Both the position numbers and the translations under genes were made by a program. Below, piece after piece: positions 1 through 6,993 of a stretch of DNA of 21,310 nt. Below the pieces are notes generated by a model. The model was not told the origin of the DNA. It made no database searches and saw nothing but the letters and a program-made list of their open reading frames with translations. The DNA lies in assembly GCA_035255485.1 (NCBI GenBank), contig DATEZO010000195.1, positions 1-21,310 on the forward strand, written 5' to 3'. Positions within the stretch are counted from its first letter, which is position 1, and each line of letters begins with the position of its first letter. This stretch comes from DATEZO01 sp035255485 (GTDB taxonomy: Bacteria > Pseudomonadota > Gammaproteobacteria > Burkholderiales > Burkholderiaceae_D).

Positions 1-591
1 GGCGGCTTGCGGCGCGACCGGAAGATGCGCGCTCTGCCGCGCCGCGAGCCAGGCCAATAGCGCCAGCAGCGATATACCGAGTAGCAGATGGGTGGTCACG
101 ATGATCGGCTGCAGTTTCATGGTAACCGTCCAGGCGCCGAATGCACCCTGCAGGCAAACGAATCCAAACAGCAGCGTCGGATACCATGGCGCAAATGTCG
201 CATTCGTGCGCGCCGATCTCAGCCACTTGAGCCAGGCAATCACCATCATGGAAATGATCAAGACGCCAATGCTCATCGCCAGATAACGATGCAACATCTC
301 GATCCATGCCTTCATGATCGTTACCGGCCCGGTCGGCATGATCGCTTCCGCGGCGCGGATGGCGGCATGCGATTGGAATGGGTTCGCCTGTCCATAGCAG
401 CCGGGCCAGTCCGGACAGCCCAGACCGGAATCGGTGAGTCGCGTGAATGCACCGAACATGATCAGATCGAAAGTCAGGAATAGCGTGACCCATACCAGCT
501 TGCGGTATTTGTTCGAATCGCGCGAACCCCAGACGACGGTGAGCGGCAGCAGCGCCACCAGCAGGCCAGTGATGGCCAGTTGAATCAACAT
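1..591 (-). CDS. ctaA: Heme A synthase COX15/CtaA (partial, C-terminus beyond window)
   Basis: This integral membrane enzyme converts heme O to heme A, the prosthetic group of aa3 oxidases. The minus-strand frame is open from an ATG at 591 to the left edge (197 codons). Reading it gives an N-terminal membrane segment (LLVALLPLTVVWG), then a second hydrophobic helix ending in FGAFTRLTDSGLGCPDWPGC, which is the COX15/CtaA signature loop. EMLHRYLAMS follows, carrying a conserved heme-ligand-type histidine, and then further membrane helices. The ATG lies 7 bases after the Sco-like stop, so the two genes are almost certainly co-transcribed and probably translationally coupled. The position downstream of SURF1 and the Sco-like gene is the usual Burkholderiales arrangement. 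The last part of the protein and any ctaB (heme O synthase) lie outside the window. Confidence 0.93.
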   Translation of the reverse strand, partial: MLIQLAITGLLVALLPLTVVWGSRDSNKYRKLVWVTLFLTFDLIMFGAFTRLTDSGLGCPDWPGCYGQANPFQSHAAIRAAEAIMPTGPVTIMKAWIEMLHRYLAMSIGVLIISMMVIAWLKWLRSARTNATFAPWYPTLLFGFVCLQGAFGAWTVTMKLQPIIVTTHLLLGISLLALLAWLAARQSAHLPVAPQAA

Positions 592-598
592 TGCGATG

Positions 599-1189
599 TC
601 ATCCTATACTTGAAGCTTTCAACAGTTTGCTGATATCTTTTTTCATCTTGCTGGGGTCCCCGCCTTTCGGAAAACGCATCATGAGATTACCGCGCGGATC
701 GATCATGTAAATATGATCAGCCGGCACTGTTCCCGGCTCGACTGGCAGCCAGGCGTTCAATGGCGCCGATTTTACCCGCAGCATGCGAGTACCGTCGTAT
801 TCACGCATCAGCATGGTTTCGATCGGCTGTGCATCCGTAATCAGCCATACGCGTTCGATGCGATCCATCTCCTTGCCCTGCGTCAGGCGCAATTGTCGCA
901 TCTCATACAATTTTTCCCTGCATGTCTGCGCGCAATCGGCGGTATCAACCTGCAGCATTATCCATTTACCCCTGAAGGCGTCAAGCGCGATCGGCTTGCC
1001 ATCCAGCGTTACGGCGCCAAGGACCGGAATCGGATACAGTCGCGGGTCGATCAACGCGCCATAATTGGTGCGCGCCTGCGGCTTGATCAGGTAATACGTA
1101 ATATAAGAGGCAACGATGGGCGCTGCGCAAATGGCAATGATGGCAAACAGATTCCAGCGCCCTTTGTGTTGTTGCTTACTTTGCTCCAC
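599..1189 (-). CDS. Sco-like thioredoxin-fold cytochrome oxidase assembly protein
   Basis: This is a 196-residue protein with one N-terminal membrane anchor (about residues 13-34) and a periplasmic thioredoxin-like domain. It has a CxxxC pair (C86 and C90, CAQTC) and a downstream histidine, H159, in PADHIYMIDPRGN. That is the Cys-Cys-His copper-site layout of the SCO1/SenC family, whose members help metallate the CuA site of oxidase subunit II. It is shorter and more divergent than a canonical Sco1, so a thiol-disulfide role on CuA cysteines instead of copper transfer is also possible. Its first 14 bases overlap the end of the SURF1 gene, and its stop is 7 bases before heme A synthase, which indicates one tightly packed assembly operon. 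The family assignment comes from motif pattern and context. Confidence 0.85.
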   Translation of the reverse strand: MEQSKQQHKGRWNLFAIIAICAAPIVASYITYYLIKPQARTNYGALIDPRLYPIPVLGAVTLDGKPIALDAFRGKWIMLQVDTADCAQTCREKLYEMRQLRLTQGKEMDRIERVWLITDAQPIETMLMREYDGTRMLRVKSAPLNAWLPVEPGTVPADHIYMIDPRGNLMMRFPKGGDPSKMKKDISKLLKASSIG

Positions 1190-1889
1190 GTCGCCATCCT
1201 GTCACCACAAAAAATAGCAATGCCGTCACCGCAAGGGCATACCATTGAAACGCATAGCCCCGGTGCTTATCGATGCCGCTCGAAGGCCGGGGCCAGTCGC
1301 GTATGAGACCGTCATGCGTATCGTTCGATTGTTCAATCAGGAATGGTTGCATCGGTAATTTACTGGCCGCGGCAAATTCCGCGGCTTCCAGATTTTGCAG
1401 GATAGCATGCGGATGCGGCGCTTCGGCATCCCCAAGCTGCAGCAATCGAGGCTCATGCTGCCTTGCCATGCCGTCGATTTCCACGACACCGGACGGAGTC
1501 GGAATGTCGGGCAACTTCACGCGGTCGCTGGCATTCCTTGGCAGCCACCCGCGCACGATCAGCACATGCATGCTGGAACCGGCGATTTTCAACGGCATCA
1601 GCAGATAAAATCCGGCGGCGCCATGATAGGGCCGATTATCCAGATACACGGGCCAATCGCGGACAAATTCGCCCTTGACCATGACGCGCCGGTACTCGAC
1701 GGCATCACCCGCGACTGGCGTTGCACCGATTGCCAGCGGAGAAACTGCTTCCCGCGCCGACAATGTCGTTTCAATTGCTTCTTTTTCCACAGCGCGCCGA
1801 CCCTGCCACTGCCCCAGCAAGACGCCGACGGCAACGGCGAACACCGTCGCGACAAATGGAATCCGCCTGAAGTGGAATGTGATTGGCAT
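1176..1889 (-). CDS. SURF1 family cytochrome oxidase biogenesis protein
   Basis: This 237-residue protein has the SURF1 topology: an N-terminal membrane helix (about 10-27), a large periplasmic domain, and a C-terminal helix (about 217-233). The N-terminal helix runs straight into LGQWQGRRA, the SURF1 family signature. YLDNRPYHGAAGFYLLMPL and VLIVRGWLPRN are also typical blocks. SURF1 proteins bind heme A and assist its insertion into subunit I of aa3 oxidases. The gene heads a packed SURF1/Sco-like/COX15 unit. It is separated from the subunit genes by a plus-strand DUF2909 gene and a hairpin, so it probably has its own promoter in 1890-1965. I kept the start at 1889 because the N-terminal helix begins a few residues later. 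Confidence 0.93.
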   Translation of the reverse strand: MPITFHFRRIPFVATVFAVAVGVLLGQWQGRRAVEKEAIETTLSAREAVSPLAIGATPVAGDAVEYRRVMVKGEFVRDWPVYLDNRPYHGAAGFYLLMPLKIAGSSMHVLIVRGWLPRNASDRVKLPDIPTPSGVVEIDGMARQHEPRLLQLGDAEAPHPHAILQNLEAAEFAAASKLPMQPFLIEQSNDTHDGLIRDWPRPSSGIDKHRGYAFQWYALAVTALLFFVVTGWRRGAK

Positions 1890-1965
1890 TACAATATTGT
1901 CTTACTTGGCATGCCATTGACGGCTCGCGCTATTTTATCAAGCTCGCGAACTGTATGCGCCCATC

Positions 1966-2166
1966 ATGAAGATTCTTGTCGCCATCGCATTCATCCTGAT
2001 TATTGCGAGCCTGGGCTCCGCGCTGCTCTTCCTGATGAAGGACAAGGGAAAAAGCAATCGCACCGTCAAGGCGCTGGCATTTCGCGTCGGCTTTTCGATT
2101 GCCTTGTTTGTCATGATTCTACTGGCGAATCATTTCGGCTGGATTCATCCAACCGGCATTCGATAA
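1966..2166 (+). CDS. Twin-transmembrane DUF2909 protein
   Basis: This is a 66-residue protein made of two hydrophobic helices (about 3-22 and 42-57). They are joined by a basic hairpin (MKDKGKSNRTVKALAFR), and a short tail ends in HPTGIR. The size, the KALAFR linker and the location match the DUF2909 (twin transmembrane) family found beside betaproteobacterial oxidase genes. No function is established, and an oxidase assembly or stability role is only suggested by position. It is the only plus-strand gene inside the minus-strand oxidase locus. It diverges from SURF1 across 76 bases and converges with subunit III across 75 bases that contain a hairpin. Confidence 0.85.
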   Translation: MKILVAIAFILIIASLGSALLFLMKDKGKSNRTVKALAFRVGFSIALFVMILLANHFGWIHPTGIR

Positions 2167-2191
2167 TATAACGAGGTAAAGAACCGGCAAG

Positions 2192-2215
2192 AAGGCCGCA
2201 TTGGAATGCGGTCTT
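2192..2215. terminator. Bidirectional hairpin between DUF2909 gene and ctaE
   Basis: An inverted repeat of 11 pairs (one G-T) has arms at 2192-2202 and 2205-2215 and contains CCGCATT/AATGCGG. It sits in the 75-base space between two convergent genes. On the plus strand the arm is followed by the pyrimidine-rich TTTCTATCTT, which favours termination of the DUF2909 transcript. On the minus strand it follows the ctaE stop but has only a weak T run. If it also stops the subunit operon, SURF1 would need its own promoter. Confidence 0.6.
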
Positions 2216-2241
2216 TCTATCTTCCATCCTTGGGAACTGGA

Positions 2242-3102
2242 TTACATCCAGTACACGACCACATACAAGCCAAGCCACACCACATCCACAAAGTGCCAAT
2301 ACCATGCCGCGCCCTCAAATGCGAAGTGATGGTCCGGTGTAAGATGGCCTTTCAATATGCGATACAGAACAACCGATAGCATGATCGCACCCATGGTTAC
2401 GTGAAAACCATGAAAACCGGTAAGCATGAAAAAAGTCGATCCATAAATACCTGATGTCAATTTCAGGTTCAGCTCATGATAGGCATGAATGTATTCATAT
2501 GCCTGCAATCCCATGAAGGTTGCGCCCAGCAAGATCGTGACGGCAAGCCAGAATGCAGTCCGGGAACGCAGCCCGGTGCGCAATGCATGATGCGCAATCG
2601 TCAAGGTCACGCCGGAACTCAGCAGCAATGCCGTGTTGATTGTCGGGATCGGAAACGGTCCCATGGTCTGGAAGTTTTCAATCGTCCCGGCCGGTCCTGC
2701 ATTACCCCATTGCGGCGAATAATCCGGCCACAGGATCTTGTGATCGAGGTCGGCCAGCCACGGCATCGTTACGCTGCGCGCATAGAACAAAGCGCCGAAA
2801 AAGCCGGCAAAAAACATCACTTCCGAAAAAATGAACCAGCTCATGCTCCAGCGGAAAGATGTGTCGATCCGATTGTTGTACAGGCCGCCCTCGGATTCCG
2901 CGATCGCATCGCCGAACCAGTTGTACAGCACGATGACCAGGCACACGATGCCGGCGATATTTGCATACGGTCCCCACGCAAAGCCATTGACCCATGCAGA
3001 AGCGCCCGCCATCGTCAGAAGCAGCGATGCTCCTGCCAGCACCGGCCACCGGGAAGGGCTGGGCACAAAGTAATAGGGTGCATTAGCGCGCTGAGGATTC
3101 AT
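2242..3102 (-). CDS. ctaE: Cytochrome c oxidase subunit III
   Basis: Subunit III of the aa3 oxidase, about 286 residues and mostly membrane helices. Typical blocks are RWSMSWFIFSEVMFFAGFFG, LLLSSGVTLTIAHHAL, FMLTGFHGFHVTMGAIML and a C-terminal WHFVDVVWLGLYVVVYW. The subunit stabilises the catalytic core and assists proton uptake. Two in-frame ATGs are close together, at 3114 and 3102. The ATG at 3102 has GGAGA about 6 bases upstream, and that purine run overlaps the first ATG, so 3102 is the better start (protein begins MNPQRANAP). It lies 20 bases downstream of the DUF2970 gene in the oxidase operon. Confidence 0.95.
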   Translation of the reverse strand: MNPQRANAPYYFVPSPSRWPVLAGASLLLTMAGASAWVNGFAWGPYANIAGIVCLVIVLYNWFGDAIAESEGGLYNNRIDTSFRWSMSWFIFSEVMFFAGFFGALFYARSVTMPWLADLDHKILWPDYSPQWGNAGPAGTIENFQTMGPFPIPTINTALLLSSGVTLTIAHHALRTGLRSRTAFWLAVTILLGATFMGLQAYEYIHAYHELNLKLTSGIYGSTFFMLTGFHGFHVTMGAIMLSVVLYRILKGHLTPDHHFAFEGAAWYWHFVDVVWLGLYVVVYWM

Positions 3103-3122
3103 CTTGGTCTCCATTCAAGTAA

Positions 3123-3335
3123 TCATTTTGCCACCACCGCCTTGACGATCAGTATCAGCACGACAATGAAGATCAGCGCGCCGATCAGGCCGGCAATCAC
3201 TACATGGACCGGATGGAGCTGCGCGGCATCCCGTTCGTAATCCGTTTTCCTGCGGATGCCGAAAAATGACCAGAATACCGCCTTCAGCGTTGCACCGAAC
3301 GATGCTCTCTTGACGCCATCCTTTCTGTCTTTCAT
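3123..3335 (-). CDS. DUF2970 single-helix membrane protein
   Basis: This is a 70-residue protein with a basic N-terminus, a central FWSFFGIRRKTDYERDAAQL segment and a C-terminal membrane helix (about 46-67). The layout and the GIRRK-YERD block match the DUF2970 family, which in betaproteobacteria sits between ctaG and subunit III. Its function is unknown, and a role as an oxidase assembly or accessory subunit is inferred from position only. The start follows GAAGG about 9 bases upstream, 12 bases after the ctaG stop. A slightly longer open frame here (3115-3351) is an out-of-frame shadow without a membrane segment. Confidence 0.82.
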   Translation of the reverse strand: MKDRKDGVKRASFGATLKAVFWSFFGIRRKTDYERDAAQLHPVHVVIAGLIGALIFIVVLILIVKAVVAK

Positions 3336-3347
3336 TGCACTTCGCCT

Positions 3348-3920
3348 TCAAACTGCATTCTTGCCTTTGCCGCCAATTTCGAAAAATGTATAGGATAAGG
3401 TGATCGTCTTCACCTCTGTCGGCAGCGCCGGGTCAATGTAAAATGTCACCGGCATCTGTCTTGCCTCGTTTGGGCCAAGTGTCTGCTGCTGAAAACAGAA
3501 GCACTCGACCTTCTTGAAATACGCGGATGCCTGCTGCGGTGCGTAACTCGGAATCGCTTGCGCATCGATGCTGTGCGGTTGCGTATTGACGACCTCATAC
3601 ACGACTTGCGTCATTTCGCCCGGATGCACCAGCAGACTGCTTACTGTCGGGCGAAACCGCCATGGCCCCTGCACATTGGCATCAAACTCGACCGTGATCG
3701 TGCGGCTTTTATCGATCTGCGTATTGGCGCCATCGCCCACCGTTGCATCTTTCGGCGTAAGAATATTGACGCCGGTAACTTCGCAAATCTTCTTGTACAC
3801 CGGCACTAGCGCATAACCGAAGCCGAACATCATGATTGCGATAACCACCAGCTTGCCAAGCATCTGCGCATTAAGTGCGCGATGTGCATGTCTGGCATCG
3901 GCTTGCTCTTTTTGCGACAT
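3348..3920 (-). CDS. ctaG: Cytochrome c oxidase assembly protein CtaG/Cox11
   Basis: This periplasmic, membrane-anchored copper chaperone delivers copper to the CuB site of subunit I. The 190-residue protein has one N-terminal helix (about 21-40) followed by the family block VPVYKKICEVTGVN with a conserved cysteine (C46). Later come FDANVQGPWRFRP and the copper-binding CxC (C140 and C142) in VECFCFQQQ. I place the start at 3920 (MSQKEQ), one base after the stop of the small upstream peptide (TGA-T-ATG), instead of the longer open frame to 3983. The longer frame would run back through the small gene out of frame. This junction strongly suggests translational coupling. Confidence 0.94.
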   Translation of the reverse strand: MSQKEQADARHAHRALNAQMLGKLVVIAIMMFGFGYALVPVYKKICEVTGVNILTPKDATVGDGANTQIDKSRTITVEFDANVQGPWRFRPTVSSLLVHPGEMTQVVYEVVNTQPHSIDAQAIPSYAPQQASAYFKKVECFCFQQQTLGPNEARQMPVTFYIDPALPTEVKTITLSYTFFEIGGKGKNAV

Positions 3921-3921
3921 A

Positions 3922-4029
3922 TCAGGATAGCCACAAGCGTTTGATGAAAATGCTAGCCATGAATGCCAGCGCGATCGAAGCAAGAATCAATGCGGTTTTG
4001 AGATTACTTGGTTTTTTTGAATCTGGCAT
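3922..4029 (-). CDS. 35-residue cytochrome oxidase small assembly peptide
   Basis: This small gene sits between ctaD and ctaG. It translates as MPDSKKPSNLKT, then a hydrophobic helix ALILASIALAFMASIF, then IKRLWLS and a stop. The pattern is a short basic head, one membrane helix and a basic tail with a final aromatic residue. It matches the tiny cytochrome oxidase small assembly proteins annotated at this point in Burkholderiales loci; the name is recalled, not searched. Its TGA is separated from the ctaG ATG by one base, so it is probably translated as a coupled leader to ctaG. Start context is unusual: AAGGAGG lies about 28 bases upstream, and the space between holds a tight hairpin (4040-4059). 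A neighbouring ATG at 4039 is out of frame and gives only 11 codons. It contains an A7 run at codons 4-6. Confidence 0.8.
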   Translation of the reverse strand: MPDSKKPSNLKTALILASIALAFMASIFIKRLWLS

Positions 4030-4039
4030 GTATCAGCAT

Positions 4040-4059
4040 GGGCAGGCTTGCGCCCGCCC
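4040..4059 (-). promoter_or_regulatory. GNRA-tetraloop hairpin between ctaD stop and small assembly gene
   Basis: On the minus strand GGGCGGGC, loop GCAA, then GCCTGCCC form eight consecutive pairs (one G-U) capped by a GNRA tetraloop. The 5' arm uses the last bases of a strong AAGGAGG (4058-4064). The 3' arm ends ten bases before the ATG at 4029. Formation would either mask the ribosome site or bring it within normal distance of the start. It lies 6 bases after the ctaD stop, so terminating ribosomes could open it. There is no T tract, so it is not a terminator. Confidence 0.6.
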
Positions 4060-4065
4060 TCCTTG

Positions 4066-5661
4066 TTATTTCACAATAGGTGGCACTTCAAACGTATGGA
4101 AAGGCGCCGGACTCGGCACGGTCCATTCCAGTCCTTCAGCGCCTTCCCACGGCTTGGCCGTCGCCTTCTGGCCGCCTCTGATCGAGGGCAATACCACCGC
4201 AAACAGGAAATACACCTGCGACAGTCCGAATCCGAATGCGCCAATCGACACCAGCATGTTGAAGTCAGTGAATTGCGCCGGATAATCCGCATAACGGCGC
4301 GGCATGCCCGCCAAGCCGAGGAAATGCATGGGAAAGAACGTAACGTTGAACCAGATCAGTGAATTCCAGAAATGGATTTTGCCGCGGGTTTCGTTGTACA
4401 TGAAACCGGTCCATTTCGGCGCCCAGTAATAGAAGCCGGCGAACAGGGCAAACAGCGAACCTGCCACCAGCACATAGTGAAAGTGTGCAACCACATAGTA
4501 GGTGTCCTGCAACTGGATATCGATCGGCGTGATTGCCAGGATCAGGCCGGTAAAGCCGCCGATCACGAATACGAAGATGAAGCCGATCGCAAACAGCATT
4601 GGCGTTTCGAACGTCATTGATCCTTTCCACATGGTCGCGACCCAGTTAAACACTTTGACGCCGGTCGGAATGGCAATCAGCATGGTTGCATACATGAAGA
4701 ACAGCTGGCCAGTCACCGGCATGCCGGTGGTGAACATGTGATGCGCCCATACGATAAAGGAAAGGATGGCAATCGAAGCGGTTGCATATACCATTGAGGC
4801 ATAGCCAAACAATTGCTTGCGCGCAAATGCCGGGATGATGTGCGAAATAATGCCGAATGCCGGCAGAATCATGATGTACACCTCCGGGTGGCCGAAAAAC
4901 CAGAAAATGTGCTGGTACATGACGGGATCGCCACCGCCGGCGGCGTTGAAAAACGATGTGCCGAAATGACGGTCGGTCAGTGTCATCGTAATCGCACCAG
5001 CCAGCACCGGCATTACTGCGATCAGCAGGTAAGCAGTAATCAGCCAGGTCCAGCAAAACATCGGCATTTTCATCAGCGTCATGCCTGGTGCCCGCAAATT
5101 CAGAATCGTGGTGATGATGTTGATCGAGCCCATGATCGACGAAGCGCCCATCAGATGAATGGCAAAAATCGCCATGTCGTGCCCCATACCCATCTGGGTC
5201 GACAACGGTGCATACATGGTCCAGCCCGCCGCGGTCGCGCCGCCGGGAACGAGAAATGACGTGGCAAGCAGAATGGCGGCGGGCGGCAGTAGCCAGAACG
5301 AAAAATTGTTCATCCGTGCGAAGGCCATGTCGGATGCGCCGATCTGCAATGGCACCATCCAGTTCGCAAAGCCGACGAAAGCCGGCATGATCGCACCGAA
5401 CACCATCATCAGGCCATGCATCGTGGTTAACTGGTTGAAAATTTCAGGTTGGAAAAATTGCAGACCGGGCTGAAACAATTCAGTACGAATCAGCATCGCC
5501 AGCAGACCGCCCGACATCAGCATGGTCATGGAAAACCACAGATACAAGGTGCCGATATCCTTGTGATTGGTTGCGAACAGCCAGCGCCGCCAGCCGTAAG
5601 GGTGATCATGCAGATGACCATGCGCATGATCGGGTGCATGATCAATCACGGTTGTGTTCAT
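4066..5661 (-). CDS. ctaD: Cytochrome c oxidase subunit I (aa3 type)
   Basis: This is the catalytic subunit that reduces O2 to water and pumps protons. The 531-residue protein has twelve membrane helices. Metal ligands are in their expected motifs: H82 in TMHGLMMVF (heme a), H258 with E260 and Y262 in FFGHPEVYIM (CuB, proton path, crosslinked Tyr), and H307/H308 in WAHHMFTTG (CuB). H393 and H395 sit in VAHFHYVLV (hemes a3 and a). K336 in PTGVKVF fits the K channel. The glutamate in GHPE marks an A1-type oxidase. The start at 5661 is chosen because GAGGAG stands 8 bases upstream and the family begins here. The open frame extends 72 codons further but is low-complexity and untypical. The cytoplasmic head is His-rich (H8, 12, 14, 16, 18, 20). 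Confidence 0.97.
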   Translation of the reverse strand: MNTTVIDHAPDHAHGHLHDHPYGWRRWLFATNHKDIGTLYLWFSMTMLMSGGLLAMLIRTELFQPGLQFFQPEIFNQLTTMHGLMMVFGAIMPAFVGFANWMVPLQIGASDMAFARMNNFSFWLLPPAAILLATSFLVPGGATAAGWTMYAPLSTQMGMGHDMAIFAIHLMGASSIMGSINIITTILNLRAPGMTLMKMPMFCWTWLITAYLLIAVMPVLAGAITMTLTDRHFGTSFFNAAGGGDPVMYQHIFWFFGHPEVYIMILPAFGIISHIIPAFARKQLFGYASMVYATASIAILSFIVWAHHMFTTGMPVTGQLFFMYATMLIAIPTGVKVFNWVATMWKGSMTFETPMLFAIGFIFVFVIGGFTGLILAITPIDIQLQDTYYVVAHFHYVLVAGSLFALFAGFYYWAPKWTGFMYNETRGKIHFWNSLIWFNVTFFPMHFLGLAGMPRRYADYPAQFTDFNMLVSIGAFGFGLSQVYFLFAVVLPSIRGGQKATAKPWEGAEGLEWTVPSPAPFHTFEVPPIVK

Positions 5662-5785
5662 GTCGAACTCCTCATCCTGATTTATGGAAGCAGAGGACCG
5701 CTGCCCATGACTCTGCCCGTATTCCTGCACATTGAGACCAGAATAATGACGCGCTGCAGCGTCTTTGAATTCCGGCCTCGATAAG

Positions 5786-6961
5786 CTATTTTTTCGCCGC
5801 AATCTCAGTTGGCTGAACGATATTTTCCTTCGCCTTGTTGGACCAGGTGTTGCGCGTATAGGTAATGACTGCGGCAATATCAGTGTCGGACAGCACCCCT
5901 TTCCATGGCGGCATTTGGGAAGGATATTTCCCCGACTTGCGCCCGTTCATGACCACATTGATCTGCTCTGCCTTTGGACCATTGACCACTGGAGAGCCGT
6001 CCAGTGCCGGAAACGCATTTGGCATCCCCTTGGCGTTGGCTTGATGGCATGCCACGCAGTTGGCTGCATACACCTTTTCGCCGCGCTGCTTCAATTCATC
6101 AATGGTCCAGACCTTATTGGGATCATCTGCGTTTGCGGCCATTTCCTTTTTCTTGCCGTTCGTCCATTCTTTGTAATCGTCTTCACTGACGACATTGACG
6201 ACAATCGGCATGAACGCATGTTCCTTGCCGCATAATTCAACGCATTGACCACGATAGACGCCGATCTTTTCGGCCTTGAACCAGGTATCGCGAACAAAGC
6301 CTGGAATCGCATCCTGCTTTACGCCGAATGCCGGAATGGACCAAGAATGGATGACATCATTCGCGGTAGTGATGATGCGCACTTTCTTGTTGACCGGCAC
6401 GACAACAGGGTTATCGACTTCCAGTAGATAGTTATCGTTCTTGACCTTGGTCGGATCGAGCACCTGTTCGCGCGGCGTGGCGAGACTGGACAGGAAGGAA
6501 ATGCCTTCGCCATCGCCCTTCAGATAGTCGTACCCCCATTTCCATTGCATGCCGGTCGCCTTGATGGTCAGGTCTGCATTGGAGGTATCTTTCATTGCGA
6601 CTACTGTTTTGGTAGCTGGTAAGGCCATCCCAATGATGATCAGGAAAGGAATGACTGTCCATGCGATTTCCACCTTGATGCTCTCATGGAAGGTGGCCGG
6701 CTTGTGGCCGAGCGACTTGCGATGCTTGAGAATTGCATAGAACATCATGCCGAATACCATGATGAAAATCACCAGGCAGATGAACAGGATCATGTTGTGG
6801 AGCGAATAGATTTCATGCGCAATCCGGGTCACAGGCGGTTGCAGATTCAACTCCAGCACAGCCGGTCCTCCCGGGCTGTCGATTACCGCTTGCGATGGCA
6901 TGCCCGTCGCCATGAGCAGCGTACCGAGCATCAACGTTTGAAGGCGCTTCGCATCTCTCAT
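5786..6961 (-). CDS. ctaC: Cytochrome c oxidase subunit II with fused cytochrome c domain
   Basis: This 391-residue subunit accepts electrons from cytochrome c through the CuA centre. In order it has a signal peptide (about 1-25), two membrane helices (about 56-78 and 100-117), and the cupredoxin domain. CuA ligands are H205 (VIHSWSIP), C240, C244, H248 and M251 (CVELCGKEHAFM). A C-terminal cytochrome c domain follows, with CVACH (302-306) and a likely axial M350 in SQMPPWKG. The fusion makes it a caa3-like subunit II, common in betaproteobacteria. I start at the ATG at 6961 with GGTGA upstream. An in-frame TTG six codons earlier is less likely. It follows the DUF2244 gene by 32 bases and precedes ctaD by 124 bases. 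Confidence 0.96.
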   Translation of the reverse strand: MRDAKRLQTLMLGTLLMATGMPSQAVIDSPGGPAVLELNLQPPVTRIAHEIYSLHNMILFICLVIFIMVFGMMFYAILKHRKSLGHKPATFHESIKVEIAWTVIPFLIIIGMALPATKTVVAMKDTSNADLTIKATGMQWKWGYDYLKGDGEGISFLSSLATPREQVLDPTKVKNDNYLLEVDNPVVVPVNKKVRIITTANDVIHSWSIPAFGVKQDAIPGFVRDTWFKAEKIGVYRGQCVELCGKEHAFMPIVVNVVSEDDYKEWTNGKKKEMAANADDPNKVWTIDELKQRGEKVYAANCVACHQANAKGMPNAFPALDGSPVVNGPKAEQINVVMNGRKSGKYPSQMPPWKGVLSDTDIAAVITYTRNTWSNKAKENIVQPTEIAAKK

Positions 6962-6993
6962 AGTTTCACCAAAGCCCAAAATAATGATTTTGC

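Noticed and set aside
1917..1936. TTGACG near TATTTT upstream of the DUF2909 gene as a promoter.
   Set aside because: The spacing is only 8 bases; no suitable -10 lies at 16-18 bases.
3115..3351. 78-codon frame overlapping the DUF2970 gene.
   Set aside because: It is out of frame with the DUF2970 protein and lacks the expected membrane helix.
5662..5877. 72-codon N-terminal extension of ctaD.
   Set aside because: A good ribosome site (GAGGAG) stands before the ATG at 5661, the family starts there, and the extension overlaps the end of ctaC.
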